Of a stretch of DNA of 8,275 nucleotides, positions 1 through 6,648 are shown in pieces. The translations under genes were made by a program, and so were the position numbers. The DNA comes from Deltaproteobacteria bacterium (lineage in GTDB: Bacteria; Desulfobacterota; DSM-4660; Desulfatiglandales; B25-G16). How positions within the stretch are numbered: position 1 is the first letter of the stretch; each line of letters opens with the position of its first letter. The DNA is taken from contig JAGYMO010000081.1 in the NCBI GenBank assembly GCA_018400255.1, forward strand, positions 1 to 8,275, read 5' to 3'. The notes below the pieces were generated by a model that was not told the origin of the DNA, made no database searches, and worked only from the letters and a program-made list of their open reading frames with translations.

Positions 1-50
1 CTATAGGCGCATTCATCCACGGCTAAAGCCGTGGCTTTCTGCGGTCGGGG
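1..50 (+). mobile_element. Probable right end of an IS200/IS605 (TnpB-type) element
   Basis: A perfect 7-bp stem, CCACGGC (17-23) and GCCGTGG (28-34), encloses the loop TAAA. It is preceded by ATTCAT and followed by CTTTCTGCGG, and a short outer stem CGC (8-10)/GCG (41-43) can form. This layout (ATTCATC, strong hairpin, TTTCTGC) is what I know from right ends of IS200/IS605 elements, just downstream of tnpB, where the hairpin is bound by TnpA and also forms part of the TnpB-associated guide RNA. The tnpB gene, if there is one, would lie before position 1 and read on the + strand. The exact element boundary cannot be fixed from this window. A plain transcription terminator is the alternative, but no clean T-run follows the stem. 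Confidence 0.55.
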
Positions 51-116
51 GAAATCTTCAGGATAATTTAACACTATAAAAGCTACTTTGCGTCACCTTT
101 ACTGACAAGGAAAAAA

Positions 117-599
117 ATGTCATTAATAGAGCTAAAATTACTTATTTGGGCACTGATAGGGATTGATTTTGTGATTGTTGTTGTATTTGTTTATCTTATT
201 ATAAAATTTAAGAATATCAATAATAATAAATCATTGGATTCGGCCTTAAAAATGCTTGAATCCCTCCTTATTGATGCAGACAAAATAACAGTTGAGTTCA
301 GGGAACAGCTTGCTGAAAAACAGGATTTCCTGAGGCAATTAAATGAGCAGTTAGACAAAAAAATAATGGGTGCAAATCATTTACTGGAAAAAGCGGATTC
401 ATATAATCATTCTCGGGGTGCAGGTTATTCCGGAAATGATAGCGGTACATATTTTGGTAAAGACAAACAAAAAGAGATAGTAAACATGGCAGATAAAGGA
501 CGTAAGGTGGAAGAAATAGCCAACTCCTTGTCCTTGCCTATAGAGGAGGTAAAGCTTGTGTTGGATTTAAATAAAAAGGCACCTCAGCTCGGCAAATAA
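117..599 (+). CDS. Single-pass membrane coiled-coil protein, DUF2802/SwrB-like (DUF6115), flagellar-associated
   Basis: This 160-residue protein has one N-terminal membrane segment (about residues 7-29, very rich in I, V, L and F). A charged, probably coiled-coil stretch follows (about 40-95), then a Gly/Ser-rich linker (about 98-115). A C-terminal helical module (about 118-152) reads KEIVNMADKGRKVEEIANSL and then PIEEVKLVLDL. That last module resembles the helix-turn-helix-like tail of DUF2802 and of the Bacillus swarming protein SwrB (DUF6115), which sits in the membrane and promotes assembly of the flagellar export apparatus. Placement directly before fliK supports a flagellar role. The ATG at 117 follows AAGG by 6 bases. 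The gene ends 12 bases before the fliK start, so the two are probably co-transcribed. The family call comes from recall of the motif, not a search, and the exact function is unknown. Confidence 0.6.
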   Translation: MSLIELKLLIWALIGIDFVIVVVFVYLIIKFKNINNNKSLDSALKMLESLLIDADKITVEFREQLAEKQDFLRQLNEQLDKKIMGANHLLEKADSYNHSRGAGYSGNDSGTYFGKDKQKEIVNMADKGRKVEEIANSLSLPIEEVKLVLDLNKKAPQLGK

Positions 600-611
600 A
601 GGAGGTACATC

Positions 612-1694
612 TTGCTGGAATTAACTTATGCCAAACCACCGGAAAGTGATATATCATTGTATATATCATCAAATTTCAAATCACTTCCAAAATTAATCAA
701 CAACGAGGTCATAGAGGCAAGGGTTTTAAGGGCTTACCCTTCAAATCAATTCTTGATTTCCATCAAGGGGAAAAACATTATGGCAATATCTAATGTTTCT
801 TTAAAAAAGGGAAGTCACTTGCCCTTGAAGGTTAAAAAGACAACCTCAGCCCTAATATTAAAGATAATGGGAGAGCAAAAATTAGATACAAAGCCCTTTA
901 ACATTCCTTTGATACTATCCGCAATAAAAGAAAATATATGGGAATCCCTGTTTAATTCCCTGAGCAATCAAAAAATTTCAAAGGCAGAAATCTTAATACT
1001 CAAGGAATTGATAAATCATGTCACAATGGAGGTATTCTCAGAACCATCTCAAAGCATTTTAGGTACAATAATTGATAAGTCCGGATTCCATTGGGAGAAT
1101 AAACTAAAAAATGCGGTGCTGCAAAAAAATATAGGTAGAAACAGTATCGAAAAATTCACAGAGACAGACCTCAAAGGCCTGGCCTCAAGGCTTCTTTCTC
1201 TTGGGGGAGAAGAAAATAACACCCTAAAAAAATTAGTCACCACTATAGGCAATATTCAGCTCCTGAATAAAGATGGCATTGAGAATCAAAGAAAAATTTT
1301 CCTACCCATTCCAATTCAATTACCCGATAAAGTCTTTACCCTCGGCCAGTTGTTAATATACATGCCAAAAAGGGGAAAAGAAAGAAATGCAAGGCAAGAA
1401 TCCCACGAAGATTTATTTACAATAACATTTTTGTTAAACATGTCAAAGCTCGGACCACTAAGAGCGGAACTTTCTGTAAAGAAAAATGAAATCAGTGGAA
1501 ATTTTACGGTGACAAGCAAAGAATCTAAGCAGATTATAGATGACAACCTGCCGATCTTCTTAACCAGCCTTGAGAAAAAAGGCTTTACCGTTTCATTAAT
1601 GGAATGCCATCTATCAGACATTGAAAAAGTCAAGGAATCGCCTATAACAGAAATGTTTTCCGATGAAAGCAACACCATAAGCCTTATCGCATAA
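612..1694 (+). CDS. fliK: Flagellar hook-length control protein FliK
   Basis: FliK is the secreted ruler that measures the hook and, through its C-terminal domain, tells FlhB to switch export from hook to filament proteins. This 360-residue product has a poorly conserved N-terminal part (about 1-230) and a C-terminal domain (about 240-340) matching the Flg_hook family: hydrophobic strands around NMSKLGPLRAEL (276-287), then a strand-rich stretch with SGNFTV, then a helix ending in LEKKGF. The start is TTG at 612, supported by a strong GGAGG (601-605) with a 6-base spacer. The weak conservation of the first 230 residues is normal for the family. The following FlhB-like gene begins one base after the stop, and this pairing recurs in many flagellar clusters and strengthens the call. 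Confidence 0.82.
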   Translation: MLELTYAKPPESDISLYISSNFKSLPKLINNEVIEARVLRAYPSNQFLISIKGKNIMAISNVSLKKGSHLPLKVKKTTSALILKIMGEQKLDTKPFNIPLILSAIKENIWESLFNSLSNQKISKAEILILKELINHVTMEVFSEPSQSILGTIIDKSGFHWENKLKNAVLQKNIGRNSIEKFTETDLKGLASRLLSLGGEENNTLKKLVTTIGNIQLLNKDGIENQRKIFLPIPIQLPDKVFTLGQLLIYMPKRGKERNARQESHEDLFTITFLLNMSKLGPLRAELSVKKNEISGNFTVTSKESKQIIDDNLPIFLTSLEKKGFTVSLMECHLSDIEKVKESPITEMFSDESNTISLIA

Positions 1695-1695
1695 G

Positions 1696-1974
1696 ATGAA
1701 AATAAAAGAGAAAAAACAAAGGGCTGTGGCACTAAAATACCAGCCAAAATCAGACAATGCACCAAAGGTAATAGCAAAGGGGAGGGGAAAGGTAGCTGAA
1801 AAAATTATTGAAGTTGCAAAAAAGAACAATATTTTTATTCATGATGACCCTGATCTTGTTGAGGCTTTATCGCAATTAGATATCCATGAAGAGATACCAA
1901 ATGAACTTTACTCTGTAGTTGCAGAGCTATTGGCCTTTATATACTCTATTAATAGCGGAGAAAAATTCCAGTAG
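1696..1974 (+). CDS. Stand-alone FlhB cytoplasmic-domain homologue (FhlB/YlqH type)
   Basis: The 92-residue product aligns by eye with the part of FlhB that follows the self-cleaving NPTH site: AVALKYQP (10-17), APKVIAKGRG (22-31), an amphipathic helix, NIFIHDDPDLVEAL (45-58), and IPNELYSVVAELLAFIY (67-83). It lacks the membrane part of FlhB and the NPTH sequence, whose place is taken by KEKKQR. It belongs to the small COG2257-like proteins (B. subtilis YlqH, and FhlB/FlhX types) that often accompany fliK and can substitute for the FlhB C-terminal fragment. It probably takes part in the export specificity switch by contacting FliK. No clear Shine-Dalgarno precedes ATG 1696, and only one base separates it from the fliK stop, so translation is probably coupled to fliK. 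Confidence 0.85.
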   Translation: MKIKEKKQRAVALKYQPKSDNAPKVIAKGRGKVAEKIIEVAKKNNIFIHDDPDLVEALSQLDIHEEIPNELYSVVAELLAFIYSINSGEKFQ

Positions 1975-1990
1975 GAAATTTTTACCCTCC
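1957..1990 (+). terminator. Imperfect hairpin at the end of the fliK group, possible terminator
   Basis: The arms GGAGAAAAATTCC (1957-1969) and GGAAATTTTT (1974-1983) plus CTCC (1987-1990) form an imperfect inverted repeat around a 4-base loop. The TAG stop of the preceding gene lies in the loop and at the base of the right arm. The stem has a U-rich right arm, but no separate T-run follows; instead the downstream sequence is pyrimidine-rich. Its position between two transcription units, just before a sigma-54 promoter, suggests a terminator, but the structure is A/T-dominated and may be weak. Confidence 0.38.
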
Positions 1991-2073
1991 CCTCTTACCT
2001 CTCAAAAAATACCCCTAATCCAATTTCTTCTTTATTATCAGTGTATTAAGCAAATCAAAAAATCTTTATTGCA

Positions 2074-2089
2074 TGGCATTAATCTTGCT
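2074..2089 (+). promoter_or_regulatory. Sigma-54 (RpoN) -24/-12 promoter for the flgF operon
   Basis: The sequence TGGCATTAATCTTGCT matches the -24/-12 consensus TGGCAC-N5-TTGC closely. The invariant GG (2075-2076) and GC (2087-2088) are exactly 10 bases apart, and a T-run follows. Transcription would begin near 2100, about 35 bases before the flgF GTG. Sigma-54 with an enhancer-binding activator of the FlrC/FleR type commonly drives basal-body and hook genes in many Gram-negative bacteria. I saw no clear enhancer repeat upstream. The 160-base gap between genes (1975-2134) otherwise holds only pyrimidine-rich, AT-rich sequence. Confidence 0.8.
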
Positions 2090-2134
2090 TTTTTATCCTT
2101 ATAACGATTATTTAACAATAACTGAGGTAAAAAA

Positions 2135-2821
2135 GTGATATCTGGAATTTATACATCAGTAGATGCGTTGCTAATGCACCAAAATAGATTTAACACGACA
2201 TCCAATAATCTTGCAAATATCAACACAACTGCCTTTAAAAAAGATCACATCTCATTTAACCAGGCCCTTTCGATGGAAAATATTTCCATCACTGATTTCT
2301 CTCCAGGGCCAATGAAATATACGGGAAATAAACTGGATGCCGCAATCGGCACTCAGGGATTTTATAAAATTCAAACACCTATGGGCATAGAATACACGAG
2401 AGATGGAACATTTAGCATAAATAGTGATGGCCTCCTGGCCACCAAAAATGGTGGCTTAGTTTTAGGAGAGAATGGGCCTATAAAGGTTGATCAGGCAGAT
2501 GTAATCATAGGGGATAATGGCATCCTTAAGGCAGGAAGCCAAACTGTTGACACATTGGCAGTTGTAGATTTTAAAAATCGTTATCTGCTTAAAAAAGCGG
2601 GCGAATCCTATTACAAATATGAGGGGGACGCTCAGGATCTATTTACCCCTGAAAATATAAGTATTCAACAAGGCTATATAGAAGGGTCTAATGTAAACCC
2701 AACAGAAGAAATGATTAAAATGATAGAAACCATGAGATTATTTGAGGCCACTCAAAAGGCTATCCAGTCTATGGGTGAAGCTACTGATAAAATGATCAAC
2801 GATGTAGCGGTCATTCAATAA
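2135..2821 (+). CDS. flgF: Flagellar basal-body rod protein FlgF
   Basis: FlgF is a minor rod subunit exported through the flagellar type III apparatus and placed near the junction of the proximal and distal rod. The 228-residue product has the N-terminal rod/hook motif SNNLANINTTAFKKD (about residues 23-37; the usual Gly before Phe is Ala here). A central hook-basal-body region with GTQGFYKIQTPMG and YTRDGTFSINSDGLL follows. The C-terminal helix motif GYIEGSNVNPTEEMIKMIET and its following heptads are typical of the family. It is slightly shorter than the E. coli protein (about 250). The start is GTG at 2135, with GAGGT (2124-2128) 6 bases upstream. It is the first gene after the sigma-54 promoter and is followed directly by its paralogue flgG. 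FlgF rather than FlgG is chosen from the weaker conservation and from gene order. Confidence 0.88.
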   Translation: MISGIYTSVDALLMHQNRFNTTSNNLANINTTAFKKDHISFNQALSMENISITDFSPGPMKYTGNKLDAAIGTQGFYKIQTPMGIEYTRDGTFSINSDGLLATKNGGLVLGENGPIKVDQADVIIGDNGILKAGSQTVDTLAVVDFKNRYLLKKAGESYYKYEGDAQDLFTPENISIQQGYIEGSNVNPTEEMIKMIETMRLFEATQKAIQSMGEATDKMINDVAVIQ

Positions 2822-2838
2822 TAAAGGAGGTATTAGCT

Positions 2839-3621
2839 ATGTTAAGAGGTTTATGGTCAGCTGCAACAGGAATGGCAGCCCAGCAGCTAAGCATTGATGT
2901 TATTTCGAATAACCTTGCCAATGTTAATACGGTGGGCTTCAAAAAAAGCAGGTCTGACTTTCAAGACTTAATGTATCAGACCCTAAACCAAGCCGGATCA
3001 ATCACCGCAGAAGGCGGAGAAATACCTGCCGGTATACATATTGGTATGGGCACAAAACCCGTAGGGGTTCAAAAAATGTTTATGCAAGGAGATTTTAAGG
3101 AAACAAAAAACGAACTGGATTTATCTATAGAGGGCAAGGGGTTCTTCAGGGTATTAAGCGGTGAGGAAGAACTATATACAAGGTCAGGCAATTTTAAGTT
3201 AGATTCAGAAGGAAATGTTTCTACACCGAGCGGTGACAGGTTACAGCCTGAAATCACGATACCGACAAATACAGTTTCGATTACAATCGATAAAACAGGC
3301 ACCGTTACTGCATTCGACCCCGAAGGAACGGGAATCTCCCTGGGCGTTATTGAACTCTACACCTTTTCAAACCCATCAGGGCTTTTCAGCCTCGGAAGAA
3401 ATCTATACAGGCCCACTGACGCATCTGGAGAAGCCATATCCGGTACTCCAGGCTTAGATGGAGTAGGGACTATTGCTCAAGGATTTCTAGAAATGTCTAA
3501 TGTAGATGTAGTCGAAGAAATGGTATCCATGATTATTGCCCAAAGAGCCTATGAGATAAACAGCAAGGCCATACAAACAGCAGATAACATGCTTCAAATG
3601 GCCAACAACATAAAGAGGTAA
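2839..3621 (+). CDS. flgG: Flagellar distal rod protein FlgG
   Basis: FlgG builds the distal rod, the drive shaft running through the P- and L-rings. The product is 260 residues, the standard FlgG length. It opens with LRGLWSAATGMAAQQ and the motif SNNLANVNTVGFKKSRSDFQ, continues with the FlgG-typical IPAGIHIGMGTKPVG and GKGFFRV, and closes with QGFLEMSNVDVVEEMVSMI followed by AQRAYEINSKAIQTADNML. All conserved terminal helices needed for rod packing are present, and no truncation is seen. A strong AAAGGAGG (2823-2830) lies 8 bases before the ATG. The gene sits 17 bases after flgF and 5 bases before flgA in one operon. Confidence 0.97.
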   Translation: MLRGLWSAATGMAAQQLSIDVISNNLANVNTVGFKKSRSDFQDLMYQTLNQAGSITAEGGEIPAGIHIGMGTKPVGVQKMFMQGDFKETKNELDLSIEGKGFFRVLSGEEELYTRSGNFKLDSEGNVSTPSGDRLQPEITIPTNTVSITIDKTGTVTAFDPEGTGISLGVIELYTFSNPSGLFSLGRNLYRPTDASGEAISGTPGLDGVGTIAQGFLEMSNVDVVEEMVSMIIAQRAYEINSKAIQTADNMLQMANNIKR

Positions 3622-3626
3622 ATGCC

Positions 3627-4382
3627 ATGAAAAGGACGCTTTATATTCTTTTCCTCGTAACAGCCGTGCTTTGTGCCTTTTTTTCGCCTGAATTACAATG
3701 CGCCGGCATTGAAAATACCAACGGTGAGGGTAAAATAGACTCCCAAAGCATAAAGGAAGGCACCTTTTTAAATATATTTAAAGAATATATTTTTCAACAC
3801 GCCGGAAAAAAACGATCCGACATCATTATTTCAAGGTTCAAGGTTTCAGGTAACAGGCCGATTCCTCAAGGAAGGATAAGCGTTCAGATTTTTGAAAAAA
3901 ACCAACAAAAACTTGAAGGTTATGTAAGGCTTACAGCCTTAATCAAGGTTAAAAATATAACAGAAAACACGGTTAGGCTCTCCGGATGGATTGATATATT
4001 TGATCATGTTGTTTGTAGCAAAAGGAATATGAAGAGAGGAGAAATCCTTACAAAGGATGCTATTTACCTTGCACGAAAAAACATCTCGCGCATGCCCAAA
4101 AATATATTTAGTGATACAGACAGGGTAATTGGCTTGAGGCTAAAGAATAATATTAGGGCGGAAACATGCCTTAAAGAGTGGATGCTGGAAAAAAATCCCG
4201 CCGTAGAAAAAGGCGACATAGTTACCATTATTGCAGAATCCGGGTTTATAAGGGTAGAAACCCCGGGTTTAGTCTTAGATGATGGCTATGTAGGCGATGT
4301 TGTAAGCGTGCGAAACTCAATGAGTGAAAGAAATATATATGCAAAGATCATCAATAATTCAACCGTAATGGTAAACTTTTAG
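3627..4382 (+). CDS. flgA: Flagellar P-ring assembly chaperone FlgA
   Basis: FlgA is a periplasmic chaperone that helps FlgI subunits assemble into the P-ring around the rod. The 251-residue product begins with a Sec signal peptide (KR, then a hydrophobic core to about residue 19, cleavage near 25-27). After a variable region comes a SAF-type domain (about 128-190) beginning CSKRNMKRGEILTKDAIYL, with the motif VIGLRLKNNI. The C-terminal module contains KGDIVTIIAE and LDDGYVGDVVSVRN, ending in hydrophobic strands, as in other FlgA proteins. GAGGT inside the flgG stop region serves as ribosome-binding site, 7 bases before ATG 3627. Its place between flgG and the ring genes fits its job. Confidence 0.92.
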   Translation: MKRTLYILFLVTAVLCAFFSPELQCAGIENTNGEGKIDSQSIKEGTFLNIFKEYIFQHAGKKRSDIIISRFKVSGNRPIPQGRISVQIFEKNQQKLEGYVRLTALIKVKNITENTVRLSGWIDIFDHVVCSKRNMKRGEILTKDAIYLARKNISRMPKNIFSDTDRVIGLRLKNNIRAETCLKEWMLEKNPAVEKGDIVTIIAESGFIRVETPGLVLDDGYVGDVVSVRNSMSERNIYAKIINNSTVMVNF

Positions 4383-4390
4383 GTGCGATT

Positions 4391-5113
4391 ATGAAAGTCA
4401 ACAATTATTTTTCAATTTTATCAATACCTTTACTGCTTATTATTGTTAATGGTTGCGCTACCTTGAGTACAAATACCTCTCATGTAGCAGACGTTAAGGC
4501 TATTAAGGAGCCCCGGTATCCGGAATTTAAGCTGCCAAAGACAGAAGAAGGCTCACTTTGGTCAGATGCTAGCGGGGTAAGCCTTTACCCTGACTCAAGA
4601 TCAAAAAATATTGGGGATCTCGTAACAATTAGAATCGTGGAAGATCCAGAGGCAAAACTCAATGCAGACACAGAGACAAAAAGGTCATCCGGTATAAATG
4701 CTAAACTAAAATTCCTTGGGTACATGAAGGCCTTAGCGGAAAAGAATCCCAGGTTAGCACAAAACCCCGGAGAGGACGATTTGATAAATGCCTCTATGGG
4801 TCTAAGCTTTGACGGAGAAGGTACAAGCAATAGAAATGGCCATGTTAAGGCATACATCTCTGCGGTAGTAGTCAATGTGCTTCCGAACGGCAACCTTCTT
4901 ATCAATGGAAAGAGGGAGATAAAGGTAAATAACGAAGTTCAGTATATTACCATATCAGGCATAATAAGGCCGGAGGATATCAGTTCTACCAACGAGATTT
5001 CCTCAGCTTATGTAGCCAATGCAAGAATAGCATACTCGGGTGTAGGTGTAATTTCAGATAAACAAAAACCAGGTTGGTTAGGGAGGGTAATTGATCATGT
5101 CTGGCCTTTTTAA
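4391..5113 (+). CDS. flgH: Flagellar L-ring lipoprotein FlgH
   Basis: FlgH forms the outer-membrane L-ring, the outer bushing through which the rod turns. The 240-residue product has a lipoprotein signal peptide ending in the lipobox VNGC, with the lipidated Cys at residue 22. FlgH hallmarks follow: GSLW, the stretch KNIGDLVTIRIVE, VVNVLPNGNLLINGKREIKV, and a C-terminal part with GIIRPEDISSTNEISSAYVA and YSGVGVISDKQKPGWLGR. Both the size and the C-terminal WLGRVIDHVWPF are typical. ATG 4391 follows the flgA stop by 8 bases, with only a modest AGGTG as ribosome-binding site, so coupling to flgA is likely. The end overlaps the flgI start. Confidence 0.97.
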   Translation: MKVNNYFSILSIPLLLIIVNGCATLSTNTSHVADVKAIKEPRYPEFKLPKTEEGSLWSDASGVSLYPDSRSKNIGDLVTIRIVEDPEAKLNADTETKRSSGINAKLKFLGYMKALAEKNPRLAQNPGEDDLINASMGLSFDGEGTSNRNGHVKAYISAVVVNVLPNGNLLINGKREIKVNNEVQYITISGIIRPEDISSTNEISSAYVANARIAYSGVGVISDKQKPGWLGRVIDHVWPF

Positions 5114-6263
5114 ATCGTTTCTGTTTCTTTTTTTAATCATTACTATTACCTTACCCAATACTGTAAATGGGGCAAGGATAAAGGATATTGCCAGTGTTAA
5201 GGGTATACGGGCAAATCAGCTTTTTGGCTATGGTCTGGTTATTGGCCTGAACGGCAGCGGGGATAAGGATGGAACAACCTTCACTGTCCAGGGTCTGGTT
5301 AACATGCTGGAAAAAATGGGAATTAGGCTCCAGGCAGATGACGTAAAGATCAAAAATGTTGCGGCAGTTATGGTAAATGCCATGCTGCCACCGTTTGCCC
5401 GCATAGGTAAAAAGATTGATGTAATTGTATCATCAATTGGTGACGCAAAAAGCCTCCAGGGGGGCACCCTTCTTCTTACACCATTAAAGGGTGTGGATGG
5501 AAAAGTTTACGCTATAGCCCAGGGGCCTATATCTGTCGGGGGATATAGCGCTGGCGGCGCAGCTGGAGGAGGAGTTACAAAGAATCACCCCACTGTCGCA
5601 AGAATAAGCAGCGGGGCGACAATTGAAAGAGAGATTTCATTTTCACTGAAAGACAAACAAGAATTAACACTTATTTTAAACAATCCGGATTTTACAACTG
5701 CCACAAGAGCGGCAAGTGCTATTAATTTAAGACTGGGGGTTACTATTGCCAAGGCCGTTGATTCAGGAACCTTGAAGATAGCTATCCCGGAAAATTATGA
5801 GGGCGGAGCAGTCAGCCTCCTCGCGCAACTTGAGGATACTGATGTATCTACCGACTCTGTCGCGAAGGTTATTGTCAATGAAAAGACAGGCACTGTAGTA
5901 ATTGGGGAAAATGTCAGGCTATCAACCGTAGCTGTAGCCCATGGAAACCTTAGCATAGAGATAAAAGAGACCAAATATGTATCCCAGCCCCAGCCCTTCT
6001 CACCGCGGGGGGGAAAATCAGGCCCTGTTCAAATGGAGGAAGGAACCATAGTGGCACCAGGAGGAAGTACGGTTGTAACGCCTGATACGTCAGTAGCGGT
6101 AGAAGAAGAGAAAAAAAGACTTCTTCTGCTTCCGAAGGGTAATACCATTGGTGAATTAGTCAGGGCATTAAATGCTGTTGGGGTTACACCCAGGGATCTG
6201 ATAACTATTTTACAGGCCATGAAGGCCGCAGGTGCGCTACAGGCAAGTCTGGAGATTATATAA
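5097..6263 (+). CDS. flgI: Flagellar P-ring protein FlgI
   Basis: FlgI polymerises into the P-ring in the peptidoglycan layer around the distal rod. I place the start at ATG 5097 rather than at the in-frame TTG at 5091: GGAGG (5082-5086) is 10 bases before the ATG but only 4 before the TTG. The 388-residue precursor has a Sec signal peptide with probable cleavage after Gly25 (VNG/A). The mature protein starts RIKDIASVKGIRANQLFGYG and carries the family motifs GLNGSGD, NVAAVMVNAMLPPFARIG and AQGPISVGGY. It also has NPDFTTATRAA and the C-terminal region with GNTIGELVRALNAVGVTPRD. A Pro/Gly/Ser-rich loop near residues 300-325 is the variable segment usual in FlgI. It overlaps flgH by 17 bases. 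Confidence 0.97.
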   Translation: MSGLFKSFLFLFLIITITLPNTVNGARIKDIASVKGIRANQLFGYGLVIGLNGSGDKDGTTFTVQGLVNMLEKMGIRLQADDVKIKNVAAVMVNAMLPPFARIGKKIDVIVSSIGDAKSLQGGTLLLTPLKGVDGKVYAIAQGPISVGGYSAGGAAGGGVTKNHPTVARISSGATIEREISFSLKDKQELTLILNNPDFTTATRAASAINLRLGVTIAKAVDSGTLKIAIPENYEGGAVSLLAQLEDTDVSTDSVAKVIVNEKTGTVVIGENVRLSTVAVAHGNLSIEIKETKYVSQPQPFSPRGGKSGPVQMEEGTIVAPGGSTVVTPDTSVAVEEEKKRLLLLPKGNTIGELVRALNAVGVTPRDLITILQAMKAAGALQASLEII

Positions 6264-6281
6264 GGCAGGGAGAGAAAAAAC

Positions 6282-6566
6282 ATGACAAATGAAATTCTGC
6301 CCAACCCTGGTTTAGCAGGGCTTAATAAGGAATTATGGCATAAAAATAAGAGATTAGAAAATGTTTGCACAGAGTTTGAATCTATCTTTATTACACACAT
6401 GCTTAAGACAATGGGAAAAACAGTAGATAAAGAGGGTCTTTTAGGAAACAGCAACGAAAACAAGATCATAAAATCTATGTTTGATGAAAATTTGGCTAAT
6501 TCGATCGCAAGAGCTGGGGGCATCGGCATCGGTGCAATGCTTTTTGAGAAACTAAAAACCCTGTGA
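6282..6566 (+). CDS. flgJ: FlgJ-type rod-binding protein (N-terminal domain only)
   Basis: This 94-residue protein matches the rod-binding domain found at the N-terminus of enterobacterial FlgJ, which caps the growing rod and binds rod subunits. Visible motifs are EFESIFITHMLKTMGKTV (31-48), with the conserved Phe-Glu at 32-33, and the tail MFDENLANSIARAGGIGIGA. The C-terminal peptidoglycan-hydrolase domain present in E. coli and Salmonella FlgJ is absent. Single-domain FlgJ is common in deltaproteobacteria and related lineages, where a separate enzyme must open the cell wall. ATG 6282 has GGGAG (6268-6272) at 9 bases. It is the last gene of the flgF-flgJ operon. Confidence 0.9.
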   Translation: MTNEILPNPGLAGLNKELWHKNKRLENVCTEFESIFITHMLKTMGKTVDKEGLLGNSNENKIIKSMFDENLANSIARAGGIGIGAMLFEKLKTL

Positions 6567-6581
6567 GACCCTAATATTTTA

Positions 6582-6609
6582 TTTAGTTAATCGTGCAATC
6601 TTCCGATAA
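6582..6609 (+). promoter_or_regulatory. Possible sigma-28 (FliA) promoter for flgN-flgK
   Basis: TCCGATAA (6602-6609) matches seven of eight bases of the sigma-28 -10 element GCCGATAA. TTTAGTTA (6582-6589), 12 bases upstream, is a weaker match to the -35 element TAAAGTTT (five of eight). It lies just after flgJ, upstream of the late genes flgN and flgK, where a class-3 promoter is expected. Predicted transcription would start around 6616, inside the left copy of the TAAATAAA repeat and just before the inserted element. The weak -35 box is the main doubt. Confidence 0.42.
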
Positions 6610-6610
6610 G

Positions 6611-6618
6611 TAAATAAA
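6611..6618. repeat. Left 8-bp target-site duplication TAAATAAA
   Basis: TAAATAAA directly abuts the left terminal inverted repeat and is identical to the copy at 6852-6859. The match extends one base if the G at 6619 and 6860 is counted, so the duplication may be 9 bp. Confidence 0.75.
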
Positions 6619-6648
6619 GTAATCATTCAGGGTTCAAATGTTCAGGGG
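6619..6648 (+). repeat. Left terminal inverted repeat of the MITE-like element
   Basis: The arm reads GTAATCATTCAGGGTTCAAA and continues to TGTTCAGGGG. It pairs with 6823-6851 through the blocks GTAATC, TTCA, GGTTCAA and GTTCAGGG. The arm itself contains the spaced pentamer TTCAG/GTTCA several times, so it has internal repetition. Confidence 0.75.

Noticed and set aside
75..80. TATAAA as a -10 box for the first gene
   Set aside because: No reasonable -35 element lies 16-18 bases upstream, and TATAAA is a common chance word in AT-rich sequence, so no promoter is called in 51-116.
1323..1330. CCCGATAA resembling a sigma-28 -10 element
   Set aside because: It lies inside fliK and has no TAAA-like -35 box at the right distance, so it is a coincidental match in coding sequence.
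1049..1829. Three minus-strand frames opposite fliK and the FlhB-like gene
   Set aside because: They are antisense shadows of well-supported + strand genes, with Ser/Phe/Leu-rich translations typical of reverse-complemented AT-rich coding sequence.
1919..2104. A 61-codon + strand frame overlapping the end of the FlhB-like gene and the intergenic region
   Set aside because: It has no ribosome-binding site, a composition unlike its neighbours and no recognisable motif, and it runs through the sigma-54 promoter. It is treated as chance.
5091..5096. In-frame TTG as an upstream start for flgI
   Set aside because: It is only 4 bases from GGAGG, while the ATG six bases later has better spacing and gives a normal signal peptide.
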